A stretch of DNA of 64,000 nucleotides from JADLGL01 sp963732865 (GTDB lineage: Bacteria; Pseudomonadota; Alphaproteobacteria; Rhizobiales; Kaistiaceae), in NCBI GenBank assembly GCA_963732865.1, contig CAVTBC010000002.1, positions 124,001-188,000 of the forward strand. Reading direction: 5' to 3'. Position numbers and translations under genes: made by a program. Every line of letters begins with the position of its first letter. The first letter of the stretch is position 1. Positions 19,293 through 27,740 of the stretch are shown here, piece by piece. The notes under the pieces were generated by a model. The model saw only the letters and a list, made by a program, of their open reading frames with translations. It did no database searches and was not told where the DNA came from.

Positions 19293-20102
19293 TCAGCGAA
19301 AGAGCGCGCCCGAGCCGGGATGGCCGGCCTCGAAGGCGAAGGCGATCTGCGGATCGGTGACGAGCAGGCTCGGATCCTTGCCCTCGTAGTCAAGACGCTG
19401 CAGCACGTCACGCATGAGGTTCAGCCGCGCCAGGCGCTTGTGATCCGTGTGGATCAGCGTCCAGGGCGTGACTGGACTATGGGTGCGGGCGAGCATCTCG
19501 TCGCGGGCCTCGCTGTAGCCCTGCCAATGCTCCACCGCGACCGCGTCGATCGGGCTTTCCTTCCACCGCGTCAGCGGGCTTTCCAACCGTTCCTCCAGCC
19601 GCTTCGTCTGCTCGGCCTTGCTGATATCGAGATAATATTTGATCAGCTTCAGGCCGGACCGGACGAGGATCTCCTCGAACGCCGGCACAAGCTGAAAGAA
19701 CAACTCGACCTGCGCGGGCTTGGCGAAGCCCATGACGCGTTCGACACCGGCGCGATTGTACCAACTGCGGTTGAACAGAACGAACTCGCCGGCCTTCGGG
19801 AGTTGCGCCACCCAGCGCTGGAAATACCAGCTCTCGGTCTCCTGGTCGGTCGGCTTGCCGAGAGCGACGACGCGCGTCTCGCGCGGGCTGAGATGCTGGA
19901 CGACACGCTTGATGACACCGTCCTTGCCGGCGGCGTCGCGGCCTTCGACGAGCACCAGGATCTTCTCGCCGGTCGCGATGAAATGATGTTGCAGCTTCAC
20001 CAGCTCGATCTGCAGTTGCTTGAGCTGGCGCTTGTACGCCGGCTTGGCGATGCCGTGACGGTCTTCGGCAGTGTCTTTCCGGTGCGCGCTTGATTCAGCC
20101 AT
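19293..20102 (-). CDS. ppk2: Polyphosphate kinase 2
   Basis: A 269-residue single-domain PPK2, which transfers phosphate between polyphosphate and nucleotides. The Walker A motif is in LVEGRDAAGKDGVIKRV, the lid/substrate region in FVLFNRSWYNRAGVERVMGF, and the Walker B region in YYLDISKAEQTKR. Its length is right for class I PPK2. The start MAESSAHRKD at 20102 is chosen since upstream in-frame sequence is arginine-rich and lies in the intergenic region opposite the hydrolase gene. The gene is transcribed alone. Confidence 0.93.
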   Translation of the reverse strand: MAESSAHRKDTAEDRHGIAKPAYKRQLKQLQIELVKLQHHFIATGEKILVLVEGRDAAGKDGVIKRVVQHLSPRETRVVALGKPTDQETESWYFQRWVAQLPKAGEFVLFNRSWYNRAGVERVMGFAKPAQVELFFQLVPAFEEILVRSGLKLIKYYLDISKAEQTKRLEERLESPLTRWKESPIDAVAVEHWQGYSEARDEMLARTHSPVTPWTLIHTDHKRLARLNLMRDVLQRLDYEGKDPSLLVTDPQIAFAFEAGHPGSGALFR

Positions 20103-20183
20103 GGCGTTTTTCCGATTGGGGCGCAGAGCCGTTGACCGTGACGATGGTCTTGGTGAAGGTCGGGCGCAAGAGAGGCGCCCACG

Positions 20184-20987
20184 ATGCCGACCATCGCCGT
20201 CAACGGTCTGGACTTCCACTATCAGCTGACAGGTCCTGCAGGGGGCCCCGTCGTCGTCTTCGTCAACGCGCTCGGCGCGACGACCGATATGTGGCGCGAG
20301 CAAGTGGCCGAACTCGGCCGGCGCTATCGCTGCCTCGTCTACGACGCCAATGGACATGGCGCCACGTCCGCTAAGGCAATGCCACCCATGATCGATGCGC
20401 TCGCCGATGATCTTGCGGCGCTGCTGAGCACACTTGGGCTTGCCCGCGCGGACATTGTCGGCGCTTCGATCGGCGGCATGACCGCCCAGGCCTTCGCCGC
20501 GAAATATCCCGACAAGGTCGATCGCCTCGTCCTCATCGCGACGACGCCTAAAATGCCGAGCCCGGCGCCATGGACCGAACGGGCCGCCGAGGTGCGGCGC
20601 GACGGCCTCGGCAATGTTGCCGACGCCGCGATGCGGCGCTGGTTCCTGCCGGCCTTCGCCGCGGTGCATCCGGAGCGCATCGCGGAAACCCGCGACCGCT
20701 TTCTCGCCACCGACGGCGAGGCCTATGCCCACGCCTGCGAGGCGATCGCCGCCATGGACCTCACCGGCGTGATCGCCGCCATCAGGGCGCCGACGCTGGT
20801 GATGGCGGCGGCGGAGGACGCCGGGACACCTCTTTCCGCCGCGGAGACGCTGCGCTCGACCATCCCGGGAGCAACACTGCTGATCGTCCCGGGCGCCGCC
20901 CATATGGTGGCGATCGAGCAGGCCGCCGCGGTCAGCGCCTGGATTGGCGCATTCCTTGACCTTCATCGAGACGGCGCGCAGGCTTAG
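20184..20987 (+). CDS. Alpha/beta hydrolase, 3-oxoadipate enol-lactonase-like
   Basis: A 267-residue alpha/beta hydrolase. The nucleophile elbow is GASIGG (Ser95), the catalytic His is in PGAAHMVAIEQ near the C terminus, and the overall pattern VVFVNALGATTDMWREQV resembles PcaD. No other protocatechuate-pathway gene is nearby, so enol-lactonase activity is only a family guess. It reads in the same direction as gnd-zwf-pgl, 105 bases before gnd. Confidence 0.82.
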   Translation: MPTIAVNGLDFHYQLTGPAGGPVVVFVNALGATTDMWREQVAELGRRYRCLVYDANGHGATSAKAMPPMIDALADDLAALLSTLGLARADIVGASIGGMTAQAFAAKYPDKVDRLVLIATTPKMPSPAPWTERAAEVRRDGLGNVADAAMRRWFLPAFAAVHPERIAETRDRFLATDGEAYAHACEAIAAMDLTGVIAAIRAPTLVMAAAEDAGTPLSAAETLRSTIPGATLLIVPGAAHMVAIEQAAAVSAWIGAFLDLHRDGAQA

Positions 20988-21092
20988 TTTCACTGCGGAC
21001 CGCGGCCGCCCGCGATCCACCGGCAAGTGGGCGCATTTCTTGCGTCGCCTGAGTGTGGTTCAGGCACATCTCGGCAAACCAGGGGTATGGCG

Positions 21093-22076
21093 ATGCGTTT
21101 TGGAATGGTTGGCCTTGGCCGGATGGGGAGCGGCCTGGCGCGGCGGGCGACGCGCGCCGGACTGGAATGCGTCGGCTTCGATCCGGACGCGGCGCTGGTC
21201 TCGGCGCTGGCGGCCGAGGGCATCGGCGGGGCGCAGTCGCTCGCCGAGATGGTGGCGCAGCTGCCGGCACCGCGGACAATCTGGGTGATGGTGCCGGACA
21301 AGGTCACGGGCCGGGTGGTCGACGAGCTCGCCGGTCTGCTTGATGTCGGCGACACCATCATCGACGGCGGCAACAGCAACTACCGCGACTCGGCCGATCG
21401 TGCCGCGGTGCTCGCCGATCGCGGCCTCTATTTCGTCGATGTCGGGACCAGCGGCGGTGTGTTCGGCCTTGAACGCGGCTTCTGCCTGATGATCGGCGGC
21501 GAGGAGAAGGCCGTCGCGCCGCTCGAGCCGCTCTTCGCCGCTCTCGCCCCCGGCGTTGAATTGGCTGAGCGGACGCCGGGGACTAACGGCGCGCCAAGCG
21601 CCGCCGAGCAGGGCTACCTCTATTGCGGACCGCCGGGCGCCGGCCATTTTGCCAAGATGGTCCACAACGGCATCGAATACGGCATGATGGCCTCGATCGC
21701 CGAGGGCATGAATATCCTCGCCAAGGCCAACGATCCGACGGTGTCGCGCTACTACCGCTATGATTTCGACATTGCTGCCCTCGCCGAGGTCTGGCGACGG
21801 GGCAGCGTCGTCTCGTCCTGGCTGGTGGACCTCACCGCGGCGGCGCTTTCCGAGAGCCCCGATCTTGCCGGCTTTACCGGCCATGTCTCCGATTCCGGCG
21901 AAGGCCGCTGGACCGCGCATGCCGCCGTCGATCTCGGCGTCCCGGCGCATACGCTGACGGCGGCCCTGTTCGACCGGTTCAATTCCCGCGGCAATGCCGA
22001 TTTCGGCAACCGCATCCTCTCGGCCATGCGTGCCCAGTTCGGTGGTCATCGCGAAGTGAAAAGCAACGGCTCATGA
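21093..22076 (+). CDS. gnd: 6-phosphogluconate dehydrogenase, decarboxylating (short form)
   Basis: It oxidatively decarboxylates 6-phosphogluconate to ribulose 5-phosphate. The 327-residue length marks the short, commonly NAD+-linked type rather than the 470-residue enzyme. The dinucleotide site is MVGLGRMGS, the substrate region IDGGNSNYRDS, and the catalytic lysine region GHFAKMVHNGIEYGMM. Two ATGs (21087 and 21093) follow AGGGG at 21081-21085; the second has the proper seven-base spacing. Its stop overlaps zwf (ATGA), placing oxidative pentose-phosphate genes in one operon. Confidence 0.93.
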   Translation: MRFGMVGLGRMGSGLARRATRAGLECVGFDPDAALVSALAAEGIGGAQSLAEMVAQLPAPRTIWVMVPDKVTGRVVDELAGLLDVGDTIIDGGNSNYRDSADRAAVLADRGLYFVDVGTSGGVFGLERGFCLMIGGEEKAVAPLEPLFAALAPGVELAERTPGTNGAPSAAEQGYLYCGPPGAGHFAKMVHNGIEYGMMASIAEGMNILAKANDPTVSRYYRYDFDIAALAEVWRRGSVVSSWLVDLTAAALSESPDLAGFTGHVSDSGEGRWTAHAAVDLGVPAHTLTAALFDRFNSRGNADFGNRILSAMRAQFGGHREVKSNGS

Positions 22077-23428
22077 TTGCAGAACGCGCCGATGCGCTGG
22101 TGCTGTTTGGCATCACCGGCGACCTTGCCGAGAAGAAGCTCTTTTCGGCGCTCTATAATCTGACCAAGCGCAACCGCCTGCCGGCGAAGGTCATTGGCGT
22201 CGCCTCCTCGCCCTGGGATCTCGACCAGCTGCGCGCCCATGCGCACAACGCGCTGGTCAAGGCCGGGGTCAATGTCGACGACGCCGTGTTCGCCGAATTC
22301 GCCGGCGCGCTGCGCTACATTGCCGGCGACTATCGCGACGCCGACACATATGCGCGGCTGCGTGAAGAATTGGAGGGTTCCACCAAGGCGGTGTGCTATC
22401 TCGCCATTCCGCCCTCGATGTTTCAGGACGTCGTCGAAGGCATCGCCTCGGTCGACCCGGAACGCGCCGGGAGGCTGGTCCTGGAGAAGCCCTTCGGCCG
22501 CGACCTTACCTCGGCCGTGAATCTCAACACCACATTGCACAAGCTCTACGACGAGGAGTTGATCTACCGCATCGACCATTTTCTCGGCAAAGAGCCGATA
22601 CAGAACCTCCTCGTCTTCCGCTTCGCCAATTCGATCCTCGAGCCGCTATGGAACCGGCATTTCGTTGATCGCGTGCAGATTACCATGGCTGAATCCTTTG
22701 GCGTCGAAGGCCGCGGCGGTTTCTATGACGGCGTCGGCGCCATCCGCGACGTCGTGCAGAACCATCTGCTGCAGATGGTCTCGCTCCTGGCGATGGAGCC
22801 GCCGGTCTCCGACACGCCGGACGCGCTGCGCGATGAGCGGGCCAAGGTGCTGATGGCGATGCGCCCGTTCGATCCGGCCAATGTCATCCGCGGCCAATAT
22901 GACGGCTACCGCAACGAGGAAGGCGTGCCCGCCCATTCCGACACGGAGACTTTCGCGGCGCTGAAGACCGAGATCGATTCCTGGCGCTGGGCCGGCGTGC
23001 CTTGGTACATCGTCGCCGGAAAGCATATGCCGGCGACCGTCACCGAAGCGATCGTCCGCTTCAACCGCCCGCCGCGACCGCTTTTCACCGACGAGACTGA
23101 TCAGCCGATGGCCAACTATCTCCGTTTCGAAATGAAGCCGCACGACCAAATCACGCTCTCCGTCCAGGCGAAGAAGCCCGGCAATGCGCTGGTCAGCCGC
23201 TCGGTCGAACTGAAGGTGATCGAACAGGAGAACCATCCGGAATCGCGCGACGCCTATGAGCGTCTGCTCGACGACGCGCTCAGCGGCGATGCCCGCCGCT
23301 TCGCCCGCCAGGACAGCGTCGAGGCGGCCTGGCGCATCGTCGAACCTATCCTGGCAAATGGCGCGCCGGTGCAGCCCTATTTCAAAGGCAGTTGGGGCCC
23401 GCCGGCCGCGGCGCCCTTCCTCGGCTAG
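22073..23428 (+). CDS. zwf: Glucose-6-phosphate 1-dehydrogenase
   Basis: A 451-residue enzyme that oxidises glucose 6-phosphate to 6-phosphogluconolactone with NAD(P)+. The nucleotide-binding motif is LFGITGDLAEKK at the N terminus; EKPFGRDL and the active-site RIDHFLGKE follow; the dimer/substrate domain carries GRGGFYDGVGAIRDVVQNH. It starts within the gnd stop codon and precedes pgl by eight bases. It is somewhat shorter than the 480-490 residues usual in enterobacteria. Confidence 0.96.
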   Translation: MIAERADALVLFGITGDLAEKKLFSALYNLTKRNRLPAKVIGVASSPWDLDQLRAHAHNALVKAGVNVDDAVFAEFAGALRYIAGDYRDADTYARLREELEGSTKAVCYLAIPPSMFQDVVEGIASVDPERAGRLVLEKPFGRDLTSAVNLNTTLHKLYDEELIYRIDHFLGKEPIQNLLVFRFANSILEPLWNRHFVDRVQITMAESFGVEGRGGFYDGVGAIRDVVQNHLLQMVSLLAMEPPVSDTPDALRDERAKVLMAMRPFDPANVIRGQYDGYRNEEGVPAHSDTETFAALKTEIDSWRWAGVPWYIVAGKHMPATVTEAIVRFNRPPRPLFTDETDQPMANYLRFEMKPHDQITLSVQAKKPGNALVSRSVELKVIEQENHPESRDAYERLLDDALSGDARRFARQDSVEAAWRIVEPILANGAPVQPYFKGSWGPPAAAPFLG

Positions 23429-23436
23429 CGGGCGGG

Positions 23437-24120
23437 TTGCGGTTGCAGATCGTTGCTGCCGACAATGTCGCCGAGACTGCCGCCGAATTGCTGGCCGACC
23501 GCTTGCGCGAATTGACCAAGGACGGCCGGCGGGCGTCGATCGCCATCAGCGGCGGCGAAACGCCATGGCCGACGCTCAACTGCCTCGCCTGTCTCGCCCT
23601 CCCCTGGGAAGCCATCGACCTCTATCAGGTTGATGAGCGCATCGTGCCTGCCGATGACCCGGCGCGCAATCTGGCGCGGCTTAGATCGGTGCTCGCCGAC
23701 CGGGTGCCGGTGCGGCTTCATCCGATGCCGGTGGAGGCCGCCGACCTCGACCGGGCGGCGGCGGACTATGCCGCCGCGCTGCCGGCGGAACTCGACATCG
23801 TCCAGCTCGGCCTCGGCGGTGACGGCCATACGGCATCATTGGTGCCCGGCGATGCTGCGCTTTCCGTCACGGGCGCCGACGTGGCGCTGACCGCGCCTTA
23901 CCAGGGCAACCGGCGCATGACCTTGACCTATCCGGCGCTGAACCGCGCCGGCATGATCCTTTGGCTGGTGAGCGGATCGGGCAAGCGCGAGGCGCTCGGC
24001 CGACTCCTCGCCGGGAGCGCCGCCATTCCCGCCAGCGGCATCGCCCGCGAGCAGGCGATCGTGGTCGCCGACCGCGCGGCCTTGGGTCCGTGGAGCGACC
24101 CGGCGCAGACCCGGGATTAA
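23437..24120 (+). CDS. pgl: 6-phosphogluconolactonase
   Basis: It hydrolyses 6-phosphogluconolactone, linking zwf and gnd. Motifs are ISGGETPWPTL, QVDERIVPADDPARN and LGLGGDGHTASLVPG, all standard for the NagB-like Pgl family. No ATG or GTG lies near the zwf stop in this frame; TTG at 23437 (227 residues) or TTG at 23443 are the likely starts. An ORF start further upstream at 23392 would lie inside zwf. This is the last gene of gnd-zwf-pgl. Confidence 0.92.
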   Translation: MRLQIVAADNVAETAAELLADRLRELTKDGRRASIAISGGETPWPTLNCLACLALPWEAIDLYQVDERIVPADDPARNLARLRSVLADRVPVRLHPMPVEAADLDRAAADYAAALPAELDIVQLGLGGDGHTASLVPGDAALSVTGADVALTAPYQGNRRMTLTYPALNRAGMILWLVSGSGKREALGRLLAGSAAIPASGIAREQAIVVADRAALGPWSDPAQTRD

Positions 24121-24255
24121 CCATCCTGGTCGACAAATTCGGCCCGCGTCGCAACCTTAACGATCCGTTTCCGGATTTGACTCAAAACCATGTGTCGGGC
24201 TCGATCCATCCGCGGGCCGCAGAACAAGTACAGGGCGAAGGCGAGAAGGCACTGC

Positions 24256-25281
24256 ATGAATCCGGCCATGACCAGACGCGGCCTATTGCAGCTTGGTGGC
24301 GCGGCATTGGCGGCTTCGACCGTGGCTTGGCCAAGGACGGGCCGCGCCCAGACCTCGGCGGGCTACACCAACATCCAGATCGTCGACACCGGTCACGGCA
24401 CGAACGCGACGTTCCTCCGGCCTTTGGCCGACAATGGTGTGAAGACGATCTTTCGCTACTTCGCCCAGGAGGACAATCTTCCGGGCAAGAACATCACGAC
24501 GCGCGAACGCGACATGATCTTCGATCATGGCCTGTCGATCGCCATCGTCTATCAATATCAATCGCATGCGGCGAACCGCTTCACCGCCGCCAACGGCACG
24601 CGGGACGCCCGCTTCTGTCTTGAGCGCGCGGCGGAGATCAGTCAGCCGGTCGGCTCGGCCATCTTTTTCGGCGTGGACAGCGACTCGCATACGGATGCAG
24701 CGGTCGTCGAATATCTCACCGCCGTTCGGCAAATCTTCAACAACCGCTATCAGATCGGCTGTTACGGTTCGGGTGCGCATTGCCAGGCGGTGCTCAACGC
24801 CGGTGTCGCCAATCTGACCTGGGTCGCCGAAGCTCCGGCCTGGGGCGGCACCAGACAGTTCATCAACTCCGAGCGCTGGACGCTCTATCAGAACAAGACG
24901 CAGATCGAGGACAGCCCGATCATGAGCGCCGGCGGCATTCCGATCGATACGGACGTGCTCAATCCGCTCTTCAACTCGATCGGCGCCTTTAACGCTCATG
25001 GCAACGTCATCGCCTATGATCCGACCCAGGTGCAGCTCGCCTATCAAAGCCGCATGTTCGTCGACGCGACCGAGCTCAATGTGCGCAGCAGGCCGAACGG
25101 CTCGGTGGTGACGCATATGTGCGTCGCCAGGACGGTGCATGTCCTCGGCGTCGAGCATGGTTGGGCGCATATCGACGTCAATGAGGACGGCCGCGGCGAA
25201 GGCTATTGCAGCGTTGACTACCTACGCCCGCTTAACCAGATGCCGGCCTATGTCAGCGGCTGCAGCAACGCGGCGGTGTAA
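24256..25281 (+). CDS. Tat-exported DUF1906 glycoside-hydrolase-like protein with SH3-like tail
   Basis: A 341-residue protein with a twin-arginine signal (MTRRGLLQLGGAALAAS). The central part (IRYF-type core with FRYFAQEDNLPGKN, AIVYQYQS, AIFFGVDSD and IGCYGSGAHCQAV) matches DUF1906, the Rv2525c-like glycoside-hydrolase-like TIM-barrel family. The last 80 residues (ELNVRSRPNGSVV, HGWAHIDVNEDGRGEGYCSV) look like a bacterial SH3 domain, suggesting cell-wall association. ATG at 24256 has GAGAAGG upstream; ATG at 24268 is an alternative. Substrate unknown. Confidence 0.85.
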   Translation: MNPAMTRRGLLQLGGAALAASTVAWPRTGRAQTSAGYTNIQIVDTGHGTNATFLRPLADNGVKTIFRYFAQEDNLPGKNITTRERDMIFDHGLSIAIVYQYQSHAANRFTAANGTRDARFCLERAAEISQPVGSAIFFGVDSDSHTDAAVVEYLTAVRQIFNNRYQIGCYGSGAHCQAVLNAGVANLTWVAEAPAWGGTRQFINSERWTLYQNKTQIEDSPIMSAGGIPIDTDVLNPLFNSIGAFNAHGNVIAYDPTQVQLAYQSRMFVDATELNVRSRPNGSVVTHMCVARTVHVLGVEHGWAHIDVNEDGRGEGYCSVDYLRPLNQMPAYVSGCSNAAV

Positions 25282-25347
25282 GCGTCGGGCGGCTGCATTT
25301 GCGACGATCGGATGCTAGAACCCAGGCTCTGATTTGCCGGACCGCTT

Positions 25348-26658
25348 ATGATGCGCGTTATTTCCTCCCTGTCCGCCGTCTTCCTCGCCGCGATCCTGAT
25401 GCTCGCCGCACCGGCGACCGATCCGGCGGAATTCAGCGTCGACGCGGCCGCGCCCTCCCCTCCCGCCAACGACACGGAAAAGGCGCCCGACGGCCTCCAG
25501 CTCCTGCACCAACTTGTCGGCACGCATCAGGCGGACAAGGTTCCGGGCGCAAGCTACCGGGGCGACGACAGTTGCCGCTACGCCAATGACGGCGAATGCG
25601 ACGACCCACGCATCGGCACCGGCGCCTGCCAGGCCGGCACCGACTACAGCGACTGCTGGCGCATCGCGCAGGGCGTCGAGGACGACAGCTGTCGTTACGC
25701 TAATGACGGCGAGTGCGACGAACCGGAATTCGGCACGGGCGCCTGCACACAGGGGACCGACCGCACCGATTGCGGCGATATCGGCTATCTCCGCTTTCAG
25801 GACGACACCTGCGCCACGGCCTTTGACGGCGTCTGCAACGAGCCCGGCGTTGGCAATGGCACTTGCGCCGCGCGCACCGACCGCGCCGACTGCCTCGGAC
25901 GCGACCGGCCGATGCAGATCACCGATCATTTCTTCGGCCATGATGACCGCGTGCTCATGGATATGAGCCAGTTCCCCTGGTCGGTGATCGGGATCTTGGA
26001 AGTGAGCGATGGGGAATGCACGGCAACGCTGGTCGCGGAGGATGTGATCGTCACCGCGGCGCATTGCATCAAGAACGAGAGCGGCGCGATCGATGCCCGG
26101 GCCGACTTCCGCACCGGAGTCGGCGTGCCCGGCGCGACCCGCTCAGCGCGCGTCATCGGCTATCTCGTCGGCGAGCCCGGCGGCGACAAGGCAATGGACG
26201 AATCCGACTATGACTGGGCGTTGCTTCGGCTCGATCAACCGCTCGGCCGTGACCTCGGCTTCGTCGGCGGGCGGCCGCTATCCGACTACAGCCGTGAGCA
26301 GGCGCTCCTCGTGTCGCTCTACCAGGCGGGTTACAGCTGGGACACCGGCGATCATCTGTCGGGCAATATCGGCTGCTCGGTGCTGGAGCTTGAGGGCGCC
26401 AACCGGATACGGCACAATTGCGACACAACGCTTGGCGATTCAGGCTCGCCGCTGATGATCGAAGACGGCGGGGCCTATTTCATCATCGCCACCGACTCGT
26501 CCTTCGATTCCGTGGCCGTCGGACCGGTGGTCAATGTCGCGACCCGGGCCGATGCCTGGGTGCCACTGCTGGCCGATTTCGCCGCGGGCCGGATCGGCAC
26601 GGAAGTCAGCCCTGCAGGCGGAAAGGCGCCGACGCGAAAATCGCTGCCCGTGCTCTAA
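25348..26658 (+). CDS. Secreted trypsin-like serine protease with three Cys-rich repeats
   Basis: A 436-residue exported protein. A signal peptide covers about residues 1-22. Three repeats at about 73-103, 112-142 and 152-182 follow the pattern DDSCRYANDGECDEPxxGTG, then C-x(3)-GTD-x(2)-DC, each with four cysteines and many acidic residues, hinting at disulfides and calcium. The chymotrypsin-fold domain follows with His239 (TAAHC), Asp289 (DYDWALLRLD) and Ser365 (LGDSGSP), so the triad is complete. It has no obvious partner genes. The repeat is unlike a named domain I can recall with certainty. Confidence 0.88.
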   Translation: MMRVISSLSAVFLAAILMLAAPATDPAEFSVDAAAPSPPANDTEKAPDGLQLLHQLVGTHQADKVPGASYRGDDSCRYANDGECDDPRIGTGACQAGTDYSDCWRIAQGVEDDSCRYANDGECDEPEFGTGACTQGTDRTDCGDIGYLRFQDDTCATAFDGVCNEPGVGNGTCAARTDRADCLGRDRPMQITDHFFGHDDRVLMDMSQFPWSVIGILEVSDGECTATLVAEDVIVTAAHCIKNESGAIDARADFRTGVGVPGATRSARVIGYLVGEPGGDKAMDESDYDWALLRLDQPLGRDLGFVGGRPLSDYSREQALLVSLYQAGYSWDTGDHLSGNIGCSVLELEGANRIRHNCDTTLGDSGSPLMIEDGGAYFIIATDSSFDSVAVGPVVNVATRADAWVPLLADFAAGRIGTEVSPAGGKAPTRKSLPVL

Positions 26659-26945
26659 TGCGCGTGCGAATGGGTGGGATCGCCGAACCGCACGGCGGAG
26701 CGCTCCCGCGCCTTGCGGGCTTCCTCTTCGCGATCCTTCGGTGGTGCGTTGGTAATCATCGAGGCCAGCAGTTCGCGCGTCGCTGACGCCACCTGATCGA
26801 CGGCGCGGTTGAACGCGGCTTCGTTGGCCTGGGAGGGCTTGATGAAGCCGCTGAGTTTCCTGACGAATTGTACCGACGACGCCCGGATCTCCTCTTCGGT
26901 GGCGGGCGGATCGAAATTGAACAGCGTGCGAATGTTGCGGCACAT
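26655..26945 (-). CDS. DUF2277 family protein
   Basis: A 96-residue protein starting MCRNIRTLFNFDPPATEEEI, the hallmark of DUF2277; members are small, cytosolic and of unknown function. The middle (IRASSVQFVRKLSGFIKPSQ) and the basic, acidic C terminus fit the family. The C-terminal DPTHSHAH is His-rich and could bind metal. Its stop overlaps the convergent protease stop. Confidence 0.88.
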   Translation of the reverse strand: MCRNIRTLFNFDPPATEEEIRASSVQFVRKLSGFIKPSQANEAAFNRAVDQVASATRELLASMITNAPPKDREEEARKARERSAVRFGDPTHSHAH

Positions 26946-27042
26946 GAGCTAGGGTCCCGTTCTGGCCCGCGGCAGACCTTCCGCCGCTTGCCGATCAGCC
27001 TGCCGCCGACGCGGCGGGCGGTCAACTCAGATGGAGGAGCAG

Positions 27043-27321
27043 ATGATCAGCGTGCGACAGACCGCCGAAGGCGACCCGATGCGGTTTGACGTGACGATCA
27101 GCGAGGGCGGCAGCAGCACGCAGCACGAGGTGACCGTCGCGGCCGGCGAAATGGCGCGCCTGAGCCAAGGCAAGCAGACCCCCGAGGCGTTGATCGAGGC
27201 GTCGTTCCGCTTCCTGCTCGACCGCGAGGGTAAGGAATCGATCCTCCGCCGGTTCGACCTCACCATCATCTCGCGCTACTTCCCGGACTTCGAAGGCGCG
27301 CTGCCGCGCTATCTCGGCTGA
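27043..27321 (+). CDS. Small conserved-looking protein of unknown function
   Basis: A 92-residue soluble protein (MISVRQTAEGDPMRFDVTIS...), with no signal peptide or membrane segment. I do not recognise a domain. The start is decided by the ribosome site GGAGGAG at 27033-27039, three to five bases before ATG 27043; the upstream ATG at 27031 would place this site inside the gene. The C terminus IISRYFPDFEGALPRYLG is aromatic and likely conserved. Its stop shares a base with the next ATG, so the two are coupled. Confidence 0.75.
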   Translation: MISVRQTAEGDPMRFDVTISEGGSSTQHEVTVAAGEMARLSQGKQTPEALIEASFRFLLDREGKESILRRFDLTIISRYFPDFEGALPRYLG

Positions 27322-27740
27322 TGCTTTTTCCGCGCGGCTCATCGATCGGCTTCTTCGGCACCTTCGGCCGCTCGTCGGACCTGCGCCAGCTCGACGCGGC
27401 GCTGCGCGCTGTCGACGTGCACCCGCGAATGGTGACCGAAGCCGTCAAACTCGCCGCCGTCCGCTTCATCAAGGATGCGCATGGGGATGGCGAGCCGCCC
27501 GTGGCCGCCTATCGCCGCGCCGCCGAGTTGATCGGCTATTGCGTCATCGGCGCCAACGCCTTTGCCGGCGCCAATAGCGAAGAACTCCTGCAGGCCGTTG
27601 AACAGCGGATCGAAGCCGCCCTCGAATTCAGCACCGGCCTCGACGCCAAACTGGTGCTGCTGACGCTGCACGCCAAGGTGATCCAGCCGAGCGTGGTCGA
27701 GGCCTTTGGGCTGGAAAGCGACGACCCGCCCGAGGCCTGA
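27321..27740 (+). CDS. Hypothetical protein, coupled to preceding small gene
   Basis: A 139-residue, mainly helical, soluble protein (MLFPRGSSIGFFGTFGRSSD...). I do not recognise the family. It contains ELIGYCVIGANAFAGANSEE and a helical segment VEQRIEAALEFSTGLDAKLV. The ATG shares its A with the upstream stop (TGATG). The stop directly abuts the convergent FAD oxidoreductase stop at 27741. Codon use is like the neighbours, so it is probably native. Confidence 0.72.
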   Translation: MLFPRGSSIGFFGTFGRSSDLRQLDAALRAVDVHPRMVTEAVKLAAVRFIKDAHGDGEPPVAAYRRAAELIGYCVIGANAFAGANSEELLQAVEQRIEAALEFSTGLDAKLVLLTLHAKVIQPSVVEAFGLESDDPPEA

